Shown here one piece after another: positions 49,822 through 59,204 of a DNA stretch of 64,000 nt (position 1 is the first letter of the stretch; the number at the start of each line of letters is the position of its first letter). Made by a program: the position numbers and the translations under genes. The notes below the pieces were generated by a model, which was not told the origin of the DNA, did no database searches, and was given only the letters and a program-made list of their open reading frames with translations. The DNA is from Xanthomonas sp. Leaf131 (GTDB lineage Bacteria; Pseudomonadota; Gammaproteobacteria; Xanthomonadales; Xanthomonadaceae), in contig NZ_LMOG01000004.1 of assembly GCF_001423495.1 (NCBI RefSeq), positions 124,001 through 188,000 of the forward strand. Direction: 5' to 3'.

Positions 49822-51084
49822 ATGGCGTCAGCCGTGGCAGTAAATGACGGATCAGCGACATTGCCGACAACACGTGGTGGCCGAAGAATCAACGGATCTT
49901 CGCACTGCGGCATCGTCATGCTCCCCTTTACGCTTCATTGCGTTGTCCGCCGCGCTGCCTGGGTCGCGTGCGCGATTCTGGCCGTTTGCGCGGAGCCGGC
50001 GGCGCGGTCTGCATTGCCGATACGCAGTGCGCCGGATATCGCTGAAACGGCGCCAGCGACGCTGCCGCCCTACCGCGCTCGCACGGGGCGCGCCCGCCCG
50101 GTGATTGCCGTGGTGGGAAACAATGCCGGCGTGGAAGTCAGTGACTTCCTGGTGCCATTCGCGATTCTCTCGCGTGCCGGCACCATGGACGTCATCGCTG
50201 TCACCCTGGATGAGGGGCCGCTGGCAACCTTCACCGACCTTGGCAGCCCTGGGTTCAAGATTACGACCGATACAACGGTCGCACAGTTCGACGCGACGCA
50301 GCCCGAAGGTGCCGACTACGTCATTGTGGCCGCTCAGGCGTCCGAGCCGCGACTTCTTGCATGGTTGAAACAGCAATCTGCGCACGGCGCGACCATCGTC
50401 ACCATCTGCAACGGGGCACTCATCGCCGCACAGATGGGTGTATTCGATGGTCGCCGCGCCACGGCGCATTGGTGGACAGGCGCAAGCCGCGTCGAAAAAT
50501 TTCCTGCGATCCGATGGACGCCGAATCGGCGCTATGTCGCCGACGGAACGTGGATCTCCACCGCAGGTGTCAGCGCGGCGATCCCGGCATCGATCGCGTT
50601 GGTTGAGGCCATCAGCGGGCACGCGAAAGCTGAGGAACTGGCATCCACGCTCGGTGCCACGAATTGGTCAGCGCAGCACGACAGTGATGCGTTTCATCCA
50701 CACCTTGCGACAACCGCGTGGCCGCTGGCCAAGGTGCTTTACACCAACCGGTGGCTGCACAGAGGCGAGCAGATCGATGTGTTGGGCGTAGCTGGCGTGG
50801 ATGAGGCAACACTTGCGCTGACCGTCGATGCGTACTCCAGCACGGGCAGGAGTCGCGCGTCCATCGTCTCTGCCACCGGCGCGTCATTTGTCACACGTCA
50901 CGGACTGGTGATCCTGCCTGATCGCCAGCGCGAACCGAGCAGCCCGACTCAACTCATCGCGCCAGCCGACCCCATGCCGGTGCAGGCACTGAATGGTGCG
51001 CTCGATGGCATCATGCAACGATATGGTCGAGCAACGGCCAAGGGCGTTGCGCTGGCATTTGAATATCCCGACTACCCGCGCTGA
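49822..51084 (+). CDS. DJ-1/PfpI family protein with possible signal peptide
   Basis: A protein of 420 residues, or 388 from the ATG at 49918. With the inner start the first 30 residues (MLPFTLHCVVRRAAWVACAILAVCA) look like a signal peptide. Residues about 90-280 are a DJ-1/PfpI domain: RPVIAVVGNNAGVEVSDFLVPFAILSRAG, nucleophile Cys in IVTICNGALIAAQMGVFDGRRATAHWW, and AGVSAAIPASIALVE. The C-terminal 120 residues are a different domain without the AraC helix-turn-helix. It lies 15 bases before a GlxA-type regulator and probably works with it. Confidence 0.82.
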   Translation: MASAVAVNDGSATLPTTRGGRRINGSSHCGIVMLPFTLHCVVRRAAWVACAILAVCAEPAARSALPIRSAPDIAETAPATLPPYRARTGRARPVIAVVGNNAGVEVSDFLVPFAILSRAGTMDVIAVTLDEGPLATFTDLGSPGFKITTDTTVAQFDATQPEGADYVIVAAQASEPRLLAWLKQQSAHGATIVTICNGALIAAQMGVFDGRRATAHWWTGASRVEKFPAIRWTPNRRYVADGTWISTAGVSAAIPASIALVEAISGHAKAEELASTLGATNWSAQHDSDAFHPHLATTAWPLAKVLYTNRWLHRGEQIDVLGVAGVDEATLALTVDAYSSTGRSRASIVSATGASFVTRHGLVILPDRQREPSSPTQLIAPADPMPVQALNGALDGIMQRYGRATAKGVALAFEYPDYPR

Positions 51085-51099
51085 ACGCAGAAGGCCTCT

Positions 51100-52110
51100 A
51101 TGTCCGACTCACCTCCTTCGCGTCACGTTGTGCTGCTTGCGCACGACGATATGAATGTTCTGGACCTGACCGGGCCAGTGCAGGCGCTGCACACCGCAAA
51201 TCAATGTGAGTCCCTGGTTGATGGCAGCTTGCGTTACCGGATCACCGTCGCCTCCGAGCGCGGTGGCCTGGTGACGACCAGCTCCGGGCTGCAAGTGATG
51301 TCGGTGGCAATCGCCTCGCTGGACGATGTCACCATCGATACGCTGATGGCGCCAGGTGGCTGCCGCGGTGCGGTTTACGCCGTCTCGCCCGGATTGGTTG
51401 AGTGGGTGGCCACGCGCGGCGCAAACGTTCGCAGGCTCTGCTCGATCTGCACCGGTGCGTTTTTGCTTGCCGCCGCAGGGCACCTGGATGGCCGGCGTGC
51501 AGCGACGCATTGGGGCTGGGCGGACCGGCTCTCCAGCCTGCATCCAAGCGTAAGCGTGGATGCCGACAAGATCTTCGTGCGCGATGGACATGTCTGGTCA
51601 TCGGCCGGCGTCACCGCGGGCATCGACCTGACCCTTGCGTTGATCGAGGACGACCATGGCCACCGGCTTGCCATCGATGTGGCCCGTCAGCTGGTGGTCT
51701 TCGTCAAGCGCTCGGGCGGGCAGTCGCAGTTCAGCGCACCGCTGTCGGCGCAGACCAGTGCGGGCGGCGATTTTGCGGAGCTGCATGGGTGGATGGCGGC
51801 CAACCTGCATGACGATCTGCGGGTGGAGACGCTTGCCGGCCGCATGAAGATGTCGCCGCGCACGTTCGCACGCGTCTACCGCAGCACCTGTGGTGTCACA
51901 CCCGCCAAGGCGGTGGAAACGCTACGCATGGAAGCGGCGCGCCGCCTGCTGGAATCCGGGAGCATGCCGATCAAGCGCATTGCGGCGCTGACCGGGCTCT
52001 CGGACGAACAGACACTGCGGCGTACCTTCCTGCGGGTCTTGGGCGTGGCACCCGGCGACTACCGGGATCGCTTCCAGGGTGCGGTGAGCGAGGTGTCCTC
52101 CCTCACTTGA
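51100..52110 (+). CDS. GlxA-family transcriptional regulator (DJ-1 + AraC)
   Basis: A 336-residue regulator. The N-terminal DJ-1/PfpI-like domain (VVLLAHDDMNVLDLTGPVQALHTA; RLCSICTGAFLLAAAGHLDGRRAATHW) is followed by an AraC double helix-turn-helix (LAGRMKMSPRTFARVYRSTCGVTPAKAVETLRMEAARRLLESG... DEQTLRRTFLRVLGVAPGDYRDRF). Such proteins sense small amides or similar ligands. Adjacent to a PfpI gene, same strand. Confidence 0.94.
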   Translation: MSDSPPSRHVVLLAHDDMNVLDLTGPVQALHTANQCESLVDGSLRYRITVASERGGLVTTSSGLQVMSVAIASLDDVTIDTLMAPGGCRGAVYAVSPGLVEWVATRGANVRRLCSICTGAFLLAAAGHLDGRRAATHWGWADRLSSLHPSVSVDADKIFVRDGHVWSSAGVTAGIDLTLALIEDDHGHRLAIDVARQLVVFVKRSGGQSQFSAPLSAQTSAGGDFAELHGWMAANLHDDLRVETLAGRMKMSPRTFARVYRSTCGVTPAKAVETLRMEAARRLLESGSMPIKRIAALTGLSDEQTLRRTFLRVLGVAPGDYRDRFQGAVSEVSSLT

Positions 52111-52209
52111 TGCATCCATCGTGGCGCGCACGCGATGGATGCATGTCGGCAAGCGTCTCCCGACCACGCCCCCAACGCACCGGTCAGTGCAAACGCAGCG
52201 ATTGATGCT

Positions 52210-53280
52210 TTATCTGAGGGTGTCAGTCGCTTCGGTCGGTGCCGTAACCGCGCGCGGGCGTGACTCGAAAAGCCTGGTTCCAATGCGGCGCAGTAGCGTG
52301 TTACCCGGCAGCTCGATGACGCGATACATGAGCCATGCCAGCAGGAAAATCACCACAGTGATCAGCGCCGCCATGGCCGGGCTGTGTGCGTGGTCGCCCA
52401 GCAGTTTCATCGCAACATAGATCACGGGAATATTCAGCAGATACATCGAGAAGCTGAATTCGCCGCACATCGTAATGGGCCGATGTCCGAACAGCAGCTT
52501 GCTCACCGGCGTATCGAAAGAGAAGATGAAGACGAAGATGCCCGAGAACAGCGCACCTTCCAGGTAATTGTAGAACTCACGCTTGCTGCCGAATTCCACC
52601 GGAAGGATGCGGGCGATGACCAGGCCGATCACGATCAGCGTCAGGCCTTGCAGCAACGCAAGCGTGCGCATGCCCTTATCGGACCAGACTTGATTGCGGA
52701 ACAAGCCGAACAACACGCCAGAGAAGAAGTACTGCATCTTGGAGCCGACAAAGGTGCCGGGCAGTTGGTCGCGGTAGGAGATCAGCAGGAAGATCGCGGT
52801 CAGCACGATCGCGAGAACCGAGGCGTTGCCTTGGTGTCTGAATTTCCACAGCGCGAACCAGAGACCCACGAACACCGCGTAGAACTGCACCTCTGGCGGA
52901 ATGCTCCAGAGCGCTGACACGTTGCCGGAGAACAACAGGTGACGCAGCAGGTTTTGATGGGTGATCGCGTAGACGAACGTCGGGTCGATCAGGTTGTAGA
53001 TCAGATAGGAGCCGATCACCACAAAAAGATAGGCTGGAGCGATACGCGAAAAACGCGAAACGCCGTAACGCACCACGGCGGAATAATCGAACTGCTTGTG
53101 GCCGTAGAGAAACGCCATCAGGAATCCGCTCAAGGTGAAGAACACCATGACGCCTATTTCGCCCGGATACAGATGGCTGCGCGAGAAGAACCCGTCTTCG
53201 GCAAGGTGCGAATAGACCACCAGTAAGGCGGCCAGTCCGCGAATTCCGGTGAGTGCATCGATGCGCTGTGCGGAGCTCAT
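52210..53280 (-). CDS. Acyltransferase 3 family membrane protein
   Basis: A 356-residue, about 10-helix protein of the OafA/YrhL family: MSSAQRIDALTGIRGLAALLVVYSHLAEDGFF, then VMVFFTLSGFLMAFLYG, VSRFSRIAPAYLFVVIGSYL, and GEFSFSMYLLNIPVIYVAMKLL. The R-G-AAL-VV-SH and FFTLSGF motifs are typical. It transfers acyl groups, often acetyl, to surface sugars. Whether it modifies LPS or xanthan is not readable. Stands alone on the minus strand. Confidence 0.93.
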   Translation of the reverse strand: MSSAQRIDALTGIRGLAALLVVYSHLAEDGFFSRSHLYPGEIGVMVFFTLSGFLMAFLYGHKQFDYSAVVRYGVSRFSRIAPAYLFVVIGSYLIYNLIDPTFVYAITHQNLLRHLLFSGNVSALWSIPPEVQFYAVFVGLWFALWKFRHQGNASVLAIVLTAIFLLISYRDQLPGTFVGSKMQYFFSGVLFGLFRNQVWSDKGMRTLALLQGLTLIVIGLVIARILPVEFGSKREFYNYLEGALFSGIFVFIFSFDTPVSKLLFGHRPITMCGEFSFSMYLLNIPVIYVAMKLLGDHAHSPAMAALITVVIFLLAWLMYRVIELPGNTLLRRIGTRLFESRPRAVTAPTEATDTLR

Positions 53281-53657
53281 CGATCGTTCCAGACGATCGT
53301 GAGCTGTGGGAAACAGAGTTTTGTGTCACGCATGGGAGGGTGTCTTCAAACGGCCGGGGAACCTTCCCGCGTGAGTGCGCCTGTGTGACAAAAAGGTTGC
53401 ATCCAGCACTTGGTCTCATGAATGACGATTCAGCGGCATGAGAACCAAGCCGGCTCGCCGGAGGTTGTGTTTTGAGTGTCTCTGTGCTGTGGAGAGGCGG
53501 GCCGGGTGAGTGAACAAAGAAGATCAACCTGCATCCGGGGTTTAGCGGCAGTTGGTGGTATTGCTGTTCGAACGGGTTCCATGACGTAGGTCAGGCGCCA
53601 CAGCTCTGCACCTAGACGAGTGCGGCAACGCCGTGCGCATGCTCTAAACTGCGCTCC
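53281..53657. other. Intergenic spacer with no supported gene
   Basis: Between divergent acyltransferase and DUF2946 genes. No terminator or RNA gene recognised. Confidence 0.5.
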
Positions 53658-54125
53658 ATGCTGCGCAACCGCCGCTTCCTGCACCTTATGCATCAGCTCG
53701 CCTTGATCGGCGTGCTGCTGATGGCGATGGCTCCTGTGATCAGTCGCTGGGTGCAGGCGTCGCAGCACAACAGTGCGCTGATGCAGCTCACTGCGCTGTG
53801 TACGGCGCAGGGCCTGCAGCTGGTCGATCTGGGCACCGTGTCAGCGGCGAAAACGCCTGCCGGTCACGCGCCGCCGATGGCGATGGATCAGGCGCACGTG
53901 AGCCACGGCGATGCAGCCGGCGATCTGCCCAGCGATCACGCAGGGATGGTATGCGATTACTGCCTGTTGGCCGCACAGCTGCTGGCCTTCGTCATCGCGT
54001 TGTTGTCGCTTGCACTGCTGTGGGCCGCGTCCCTGTCGCCAGCGGTCTATCGCGCGCCGGCACGCGTGTCGGCGATCTGGCCTGCGCACGCTGCGCGTGG
54101 TCCTCCAATGGTGTTGGTCGTCTGA
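53658..54125 (+). CDS. DUF2946 protein, probable copper-related membrane protein
   Basis: A 155-residue protein. An N-terminal signal-like helix (FLHLMHQLALIGVLLMAMAPVIS) and a C-terminal membrane helix (LLAFVIALLSLALLWAAS) enclose a periplasmic part with several His and Met (GHAPPMAMDQAHVSHGD). Just before the second helix is the family motif CDYC. DUF2946 genes often accompany TonB receptors and copper proteins, and here a TonB receptor follows at 62 bases. Copper handling is inferred from company and His/Met/Cys content. Confidence 0.85.
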   Translation: MLRNRRFLHLMHQLALIGVLLMAMAPVISRWVQASQHNSALMQLTALCTAQGLQLVDLGTVSAAKTPAGHAPPMAMDQAHVSHGDAAGDLPSDHAGMVCDYCLLAAQLLAFVIALLSLALLWAASLSPAVYRAPARVSAIWPAHAARGPPMVLVV

Positions 54126-54187
54126 GTTAGCCGATCCAACCGAGCGTAGCGCCCGGTTGTCGACCAATCCTGCTGTATGGAGTTTCC

Positions 54188-56374
54188 ATGTCTGTCTTCT
54201 CAACGATGCCGGCTCTGCCGTCGCGTCTGGCGATCGCGTTGGCGATTGCTCTGTCGTCCTCTGTCACCGCTCACGCAGCCACTGCACTGGATTCGGCTGC
54301 GACAGCGCTTGCTGCGAGCGACTCTGACGCAGTCGCACCTGCGGATGGTGCTACCGATCTGTCCGCCGTCCACGTCAGCGGTCATCGCCGGGATCGGCCT
54401 ACATCGACCGGTTCCAACCTCGGCCTGACGCCGTTCGAAACACCCGCCAGCCTGGAGGTGATCGATCGCGCGCAACTTCAAGCGCGCGGCGACAGCAATG
54501 TCACCGACGCCATCACCCGGGCGAGTGCGATCAGCGGGATGCCACACCCGGGTAACGGGCTGAGCGCCTTGTCCACGCGCGGCTTTACCGACAGTGCGTC
54601 GGTGATGCGGCTCTATGACGGGCTGCGCCAGTATGGTGGCGTGGGCGTCACGTTCCCCTTCGACACCTGGTCCATCGAGCGTATCGAAGTGCTCAAGGGG
54701 CCGGCATCGGTGATTTACGGCGAAGGTGCGATCGGTGGTGTCATCAACATCGTTCCAAAAAAACCCAGGCAAGACGCGGTCGAGAACGAGGTGCAAGCCA
54801 CCATCGGCACCGAGGATACCGCCAGGCTTGCGTTCGGCAGCGGCGGAGCGATCGACGATCGGCTGTCCTACCGCGTGGATGCCAGCGCCAATTACACCAG
54901 TGGTTGGGTGGACCGCGGCCACTCCAGCGATGCGACGTTCTCCGGCGCCTTGCGTTGGGAGGTGACTGCCGAGTTGAGCCTTACCTTGAACTATGCCTAC
55001 GGCTATCAAAAGCCGATGCGGTATTTCGGAACGCCGCTCGTCGATGGCCAGGTGTTGGATGCGCTGCGGCACAAGAACTACAACGTGGGCGATGCGGTCA
55101 TGCGCTTCAAGGATCAATGGACGCAATTGGACGCGGTGTGGAGCCCGAACGACGCTGTGACCTTGACTAGCCGTGTCTATCACGTCGCCAGCAAGCGCGA
55201 TTGGCGTAACGCGGAGAGCTATGTCTACAACACTACGACCGCACTGATCGATCGATCCGACAACACCGCCATCAACCATGATCAGCAGCAGACCGGCATC
55301 ACCTCCACCCTGGTACTGAAGGGGCAGCTTGGTGGCCTGGAAAACGCCTACTCGGTGGGCTTGGATGTCAATCGCGGACGTTTCAAGCACACCAACAACA
55401 CCTATGTCGGCAGCTCCGGGCCAGTGGATCCCTACAACCCGGTGCCCGGGTTTTTCCAAAGCGATATTCCGACAATTCCGCGCTATCGCAACAGCGCCGA
55501 TCAAGCTGCGTTGTTCATGGAAGATCATCTGTCGCTGACGGCGGCCTGGTCGGTGCTGGCCGGGCTGCGCTATGACCATGCCAGTCTCGATCGCCAGAAT
55601 CTGGTCACTGCGGCGCAAGCCTTCAGCAGAGACTATTCCAGCGTTGGCTGGCGGCTGGGCACGGTCTATACGATCAACCCGGATGTCGCGGTGTATGCGC
55701 AGTACTCCGCAGCGGCCGACCCGGTCGGCGCGTTGTTGATGCTCAGCCCTGCCAACAGCGCATTCGACATGGCGAAGGGGCGTCAAACGGAAATCGGCTT
55801 GAAACAGCGCTTCTGGCAAGGTGCCGGCGAGTGGACCCTGGCTGCTTACCGCATTCGCAAATCGGATCTGGTGACCCGCGACCCTGCCGACCCGACTGTG
55901 AGTCTGCAGATCGGCTCGCAATCGTCGCGCGGTGTGGAGGCCTCGCTTGCGCTGGCAGTGACCGATCAGTGGCAGCTCGATGCCAATGCCACCGTGTTGC
56001 GGGCCGAGTTCGACGACTTTACCGAATCGGTTGCAGGGCGTGCCGTCTCCCGCGCCGGCAAGGTGCCGCCCAATGTCGCGCAGCGTCTGGCCAATGTGTG
56101 GGTGAGCTGGAACTTCCAACCCAACTGGACTGCCGCGGCAGGTGTGCGTTACGTGGGCAAACGCCATGCCGACAATGCCAATGCACTGGAGCTACCCGCC
56201 TACAGCACGACCGATCTGTCGGTGAGCTGGGATATCCGGCCAGCCACTCGCATCACCACGCGCGTGGTCAATCTGTTCGACAAGGCCTACTTCACAACTG
56301 CCTATTACACCGACAGCATGTGGTTGTACGGCGCCGACCGGCGAGCGGAGCTGACGATCAATCATCGGTTCTGA
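54188..56374 (+). CDS. TonB-dependent outer-membrane receptor, possibly for copper or a siderophore
   Basis: A 728-residue receptor with a signal peptide ending AHA near residue 31. The plug (about 75-195) contains TPFETPASLEVIDRAQLQARGDSNVTDAI, LSTRGFTD, SIERIEVLKGPASVIYGEGAIGGVINIV. The barrel ends in the C-terminal Phe after DRRAELTINHR. Position next to DUF2946 and near SCO and PCu(A)C genes suggests copper import, while overall sequence resembles siderophore receptors. Substrate open. Confidence 0.93.
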   Translation: MSVFSTMPALPSRLAIALAIALSSSVTAHAATALDSAATALAASDSDAVAPADGATDLSAVHVSGHRRDRPTSTGSNLGLTPFETPASLEVIDRAQLQARGDSNVTDAITRASAISGMPHPGNGLSALSTRGFTDSASVMRLYDGLRQYGGVGVTFPFDTWSIERIEVLKGPASVIYGEGAIGGVINIVPKKPRQDAVENEVQATIGTEDTARLAFGSGGAIDDRLSYRVDASANYTSGWVDRGHSSDATFSGALRWEVTAELSLTLNYAYGYQKPMRYFGTPLVDGQVLDALRHKNYNVGDAVMRFKDQWTQLDAVWSPNDAVTLTSRVYHVASKRDWRNAESYVYNTTTALIDRSDNTAINHDQQQTGITSTLVLKGQLGGLENAYSVGLDVNRGRFKHTNNTYVGSSGPVDPYNPVPGFFQSDIPTIPRYRNSADQAALFMEDHLSLTAAWSVLAGLRYDHASLDRQNLVTAAQAFSRDYSSVGWRLGTVYTINPDVAVYAQYSAAADPVGALLMLSPANSAFDMAKGRQTEIGLKQRFWQGAGEWTLAAYRIRKSDLVTRDPADPTVSLQIGSQSSRGVEASLALAVTDQWQLDANATVLRAEFDDFTESVAGRAVSRAGKVPPNVAQRLANVWVSWNFQPNWTAAAGVRYVGKRHADNANALELPAYSTTDLSVSWDIRPATRITTRVVNLFDKAYFTTAYYTDSMWLYGADRRAELTINHRF

Positions 56375-56406
56375 GGATTTGGCTGCAGAGCATGTAACAA
56401 GCGAAC

Positions 56407-56440
56407 GCCCAGACCGGCAGTTGCAGGTCTGGGCGCTTTT
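56407..56440 (+). terminator. Rho-independent terminator after the TonB receptor
   Basis: Stem GCCCAGACC pairs with GGTCTGGGC around a 10-base loop, followed by GCTTTT; 32 bases after the receptor stop. It separates the DUF2946-receptor unit from the downstream regulator. Confidence 0.88.
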
Positions 56441-56657
56441 ATCCTGATCACGGACGCGCGCCGATTCGCTCGCCAGACCACAACTGCGTGGTTCGGGCGG
56501 TCGATTGAATGCGCCAGGTTCGAGAGTCCATCAAGCGCGCTTGTTCGGCTGAGGGCGGATGGATGTGTGGCGCCAGAATAGGGGCGGCGGACATCGGTGA
56601 CTTCAGCTACACGAGTGGTTTGCTACTGAATACCCGCCACGGGTCGTGGGGAGAGCT

Positions 56658-57647
56658 ATGAAACCGAAGCAGAGCGTAGAGATCGGCCTGGTGCTGTATC
56701 CGGGCGCGCAGCTTGCCGCGGTGCTGGGGTTGACCGATTTGTTCACCGTTGCCAACCGGATCCTTGTATCGAAGCAGCCCACTTCCAGCGCAGCCTTGAA
56801 GGTGACGCATTGGCAAGAAGAGGTCTCACGTCGCAGGCTGGTGCGTGTGTTCGAAAGCGATACCAAAACGTCTGCTCGCGTATCTGCCGTGATCTTGCCG
56901 CCAAGCCTGGTCAATCAGCCGGACGCCGATGGTGAGATGGCATTGATCGACTGGTTACGTGAGCAACACGGCGAAGGTGCGGTGTTGTGTTCTGTGTGCG
57001 CGGGCGCCTTCCTGTTGGCTGGCACCGGGCTGATGGCAGGACGCCGCATGACCACGCACTGGCTGCATGCGCAATCGCTGCAGCAGCGCTTCCCGTCAAT
57101 CATCGTGGATTCTGACGAAATGCTTATCGACGATGGTGACGTGATCACTGCAGGTGGCTTGATGTCCTGGACCGACCTCGGTCTACGGCTCGTGGATCGC
57201 TTGCTCGGGCCAGCGGTCATGCTCGAAACGGCGCGCACAGTGTTGGTTGATCCACCGGGCCGCGAACAACGCTACTACAGCGTGTTTTCGCCACGCATGA
57301 CGCATGGCGACGCTGCTGTATTAAAGGTGCAGCACTGGCTGCAGGACACCCAAGCGCGGGATGTTGCACTGGCCAGCCTGGCTGCACAGGCTGGATTGGA
57401 AGAGCGTACTTTTCTGCGCCGCTTTCAGAAAGCAACCGGCATGACGACGACGGAGTACTGCCAACGGCTGCGCATCGGTCGGGGGCGGGTGCTGCTGGAA
57501 TCCAGCACCCTTGCTATTGACGCGGTGGCCTGGGAAGTCGGCTACCAGGACACCGCAGCCTTCCGAAAGGTGTTCAAGCGGATTCTCGGCCTGTCGCCAG
57601 GCGACTACCGTCAGCGGTTTTCCGGGGCAGCGGGTCGGGCGCGTTAG
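56658..57647 (+). CDS. GlxA-family transcriptional regulator (DJ-1 + AraC)
   Basis: A 329-residue protein starting MKPKQSVEIGLVLYPGAQLAAVLGLTDLF behind GGGGAGA. The DJ-1-like domain has VLCSVCAGAFLLAGTGLMAGRRMTTHWLHAQ; the AraC domain has LAAQAGLEERTFLRRFQKATGMTTTEYCQRLRIGRGRVLLESS and a second helix-turn-helix ending KRILGLSPGDYRQRF. Probably controls the following isochorismatase-like gene (150 bases downstream). Confidence 0.94.
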   Translation: MKPKQSVEIGLVLYPGAQLAAVLGLTDLFTVANRILVSKQPTSSAALKVTHWQEEVSRRRLVRVFESDTKTSARVSAVILPPSLVNQPDADGEMALIDWLREQHGEGAVLCSVCAGAFLLAGTGLMAGRRMTTHWLHAQSLQQRFPSIIVDSDEMLIDDGDVITAGGLMSWTDLGLRLVDRLLGPAVMLETARTVLVDPPGREQRYYSVFSPRMTHGDAAVLKVQHWLQDTQARDVALASLAAQAGLEERTFLRRFQKATGMTTTEYCQRLRIGRGRVLLESSTLAIDAVAWEVGYQDTAAFRKVFKRILGLSPGDYRQRFSGAAGRAR

Positions 57648-57801
57648 GTCTACTGCTACTGCCACTGGCCGAGCGCAGGGCGAGTATGTGCATGACTTTC
57701 GGTGAGATGTCGCTTTCGGCCCGGTTGTGTCGGTCATGCCACTGGTCCATACGGGGATTCCCGCGCAGGCTGACCAGTGAATCCACTAATGCGAGATCAT
57801 C

Positions 57802-58350
57802 ATGAGCAAGGGCATCATCGTCATCGACCTGCAGAACGACTATTTTCCTGGCGGAAAAATGCCTTTGAGCGGTATCGAGCAGGCCAGCGCCAATGCTGCG
57901 CTTGTTGTGGGGAATGCACGTAGCCAGGCCACCCCGGTGTTCCATGTGCGTCATGAGGCGACGGCCGCCGATGCGCCATTCTTCGTCGCCGGCTCGCACG
58001 GCGCACAGATCCGGACAGGCGTAGAACCGCAGGACGGGGAGGTTGTCATTGTCAAACAGCATATCAACGCATTTCGCGACACCGATCTTCAACAGCAGCT
58101 CCAGCGAAATGGGGTCGACGAGGTGGTCGTGGTAGGAGCGATGAGCCATATGTGTGTGGACGCTTGCGTGCGCGCCGCTGCCGACATGGGATATTCGGTG
58201 ACGGTGTTGCACGACGCCTGCGCCACCATGGACCTGAGCTTTGACGGCGTCACCACGCCTGCGGCGCAGGTTCATGCCGCGATGATGGCGGCATTGCAGT
58301 TCGGCTATGCAGCCGTGCACTCCACACAGAGCTATTTGCAGCATTCCTGA
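57802..58350 (+). CDS. Isochorismatase-family cysteine hydrolase
   Basis: A 182-residue hydrolase: MSKGIIVIDLQNDYFPGGKMPL with Asp9, VIVKQHINAF with Lys85, GAMSHMCVDACVRAAADMGY with Cys118. The Asp-Lys-Cys triad of nicotinamidase/isochorismatase-like enzymes is complete. The family cleaves amides or vinyl ethers; exact substrate unknown. The GlxA-type regulator upstream likely responds to its substrate. Confidence 0.95.
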   Translation: MSKGIIVIDLQNDYFPGGKMPLSGIEQASANAALVVGNARSQATPVFHVRHEATAADAPFFVAGSHGAQIRTGVEPQDGEVVIVKQHINAFRDTDLQQQLQRNGVDEVVVVGAMSHMCVDACVRAAADMGYSVTVLHDACATMDLSFDGVTTPAAQVHAAMMAALQFGYAAVHSTQSYLQHS

Positions 58351-58505
58351 CTCTGGACCACCTCAGCAGCAGGCGACGTGCAAGTTGCTGGAGTTGAGCG
58401 GATGCCGGTGCATGCCGGCCGCGCAATCGTTGCCTGGCGAAATTGTGCGTGGGGCTGCGACGAAAGGTCGCAGTTCGTCTGGATTTTTTTCATTACACTT
58501 TGCCG

Positions 58506-58964
58506 GTGCGCTCACTTCATACGCCCCTTTCCAAACTGATGCAGCACCTGGCCTCTCTGGCGGTGCTGCTGTTGGTGCTTGCGCCATTGGTCAGCCGTAC
58601 ATCGGGCAATGCGCACAGTTTTCTGGAAAGCCCGCTTTGTCAGAGCCGCACTACACAGGCTGATGCGGCGCCTGGCTTGGTTGTTCGTTTCATCAACGAT
58701 CACCGGTTCCGCATTTCTGCAGATGCCGGTGCAGTGAACGCATTGCCGGGCATCAAGCACGATATGCAAGGCGCCGCTACGCAGCATGCCTCTGTCTGCG
58801 ATTACTGTGGACTTGCTGCAAGATTGCTGCCCTGGCTGTTGATCGCGCTTGTGGTGTTTGCGCTGATTCGGGCAAGACGTGCCAGTGAGCGCTGTGTTGC
58901 TGTGCGAGTCTGCGCCGCACGCTGGTGGGCGCATTCGCCCCGTGGCCCTCCTCTGTTCGCCTAA
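58506..58964 (+). CDS. DUF2946 protein, second copy
   Basis: A 152-residue relative of the protein at 53658: N-terminal helix (MQHLASLAVLLLVLAPLVS), CDYC motif followed by a helix (LPWLLIALVVFALI) and a basic tail ending SPRGPPLF, much like the first copy's ARGPPMV. It starts at GTG; no ATG precedes the helix except MQHLASL. First gene of the run that leads to SCO and PCu(A)C. Confidence 0.82.
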   Translation: MRSLHTPLSKLMQHLASLAVLLLVLAPLVSRTSGNAHSFLESPLCQSRTTQADAAPGLVVRFINDHRFRISADAGAVNALPGIKHDMQGAATQHASVCDYCGLAARLLPWLLIALVVFALIRARRASERCVAVRVCAARWWAHSPRGPPLFA

Positions 58965-59027
58965 ACACGCTAGTCGATTCAGCGTCGCCCGGTGGTGGGC
59001 GTGCTTTTGAGTGTTTTGGAGCGTTCT

Positions 59028-59204
59028 ATGAAGTTCTTTTTTGCGCCGTCCCAAGCGGCGGCAACGCCGTGCCTTGTGCTTGTGACGCTGCTTCCGACAT
59101 TGGCGCTTGTCATCGAGCCCGATCCAAGGCGCCTGCAAGTGCCGGTGACGAGGGGCAGTGGCTCTCCACTGATCAATGGAATAAACAGATGCAAGCAAAA
59201 ATAG
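59028..59204 (+). CDS. Short hypothetical protein, doubtful
   Basis: A 58-residue frame starting MKFFFAPSQAAATPCLVLVTLLPTLALVIEPD, which looks like a signal peptide followed by a short tail. It overlaps the SCO start by 16 bases. It may be a degraded gene of the copper cluster or chance. Confidence 0.3.
   Translation: MKFFFAPSQAAATPCLVLVTLLPTLALVIEPDPRRLQVPVTRGSGSPLINGINRCKQK

Noticed and set aside
54200-56167. 655-codon minus-strand open frame
   Set aside because: Antisense to the TonB receptor, whose plug and barrel motifs are clear.
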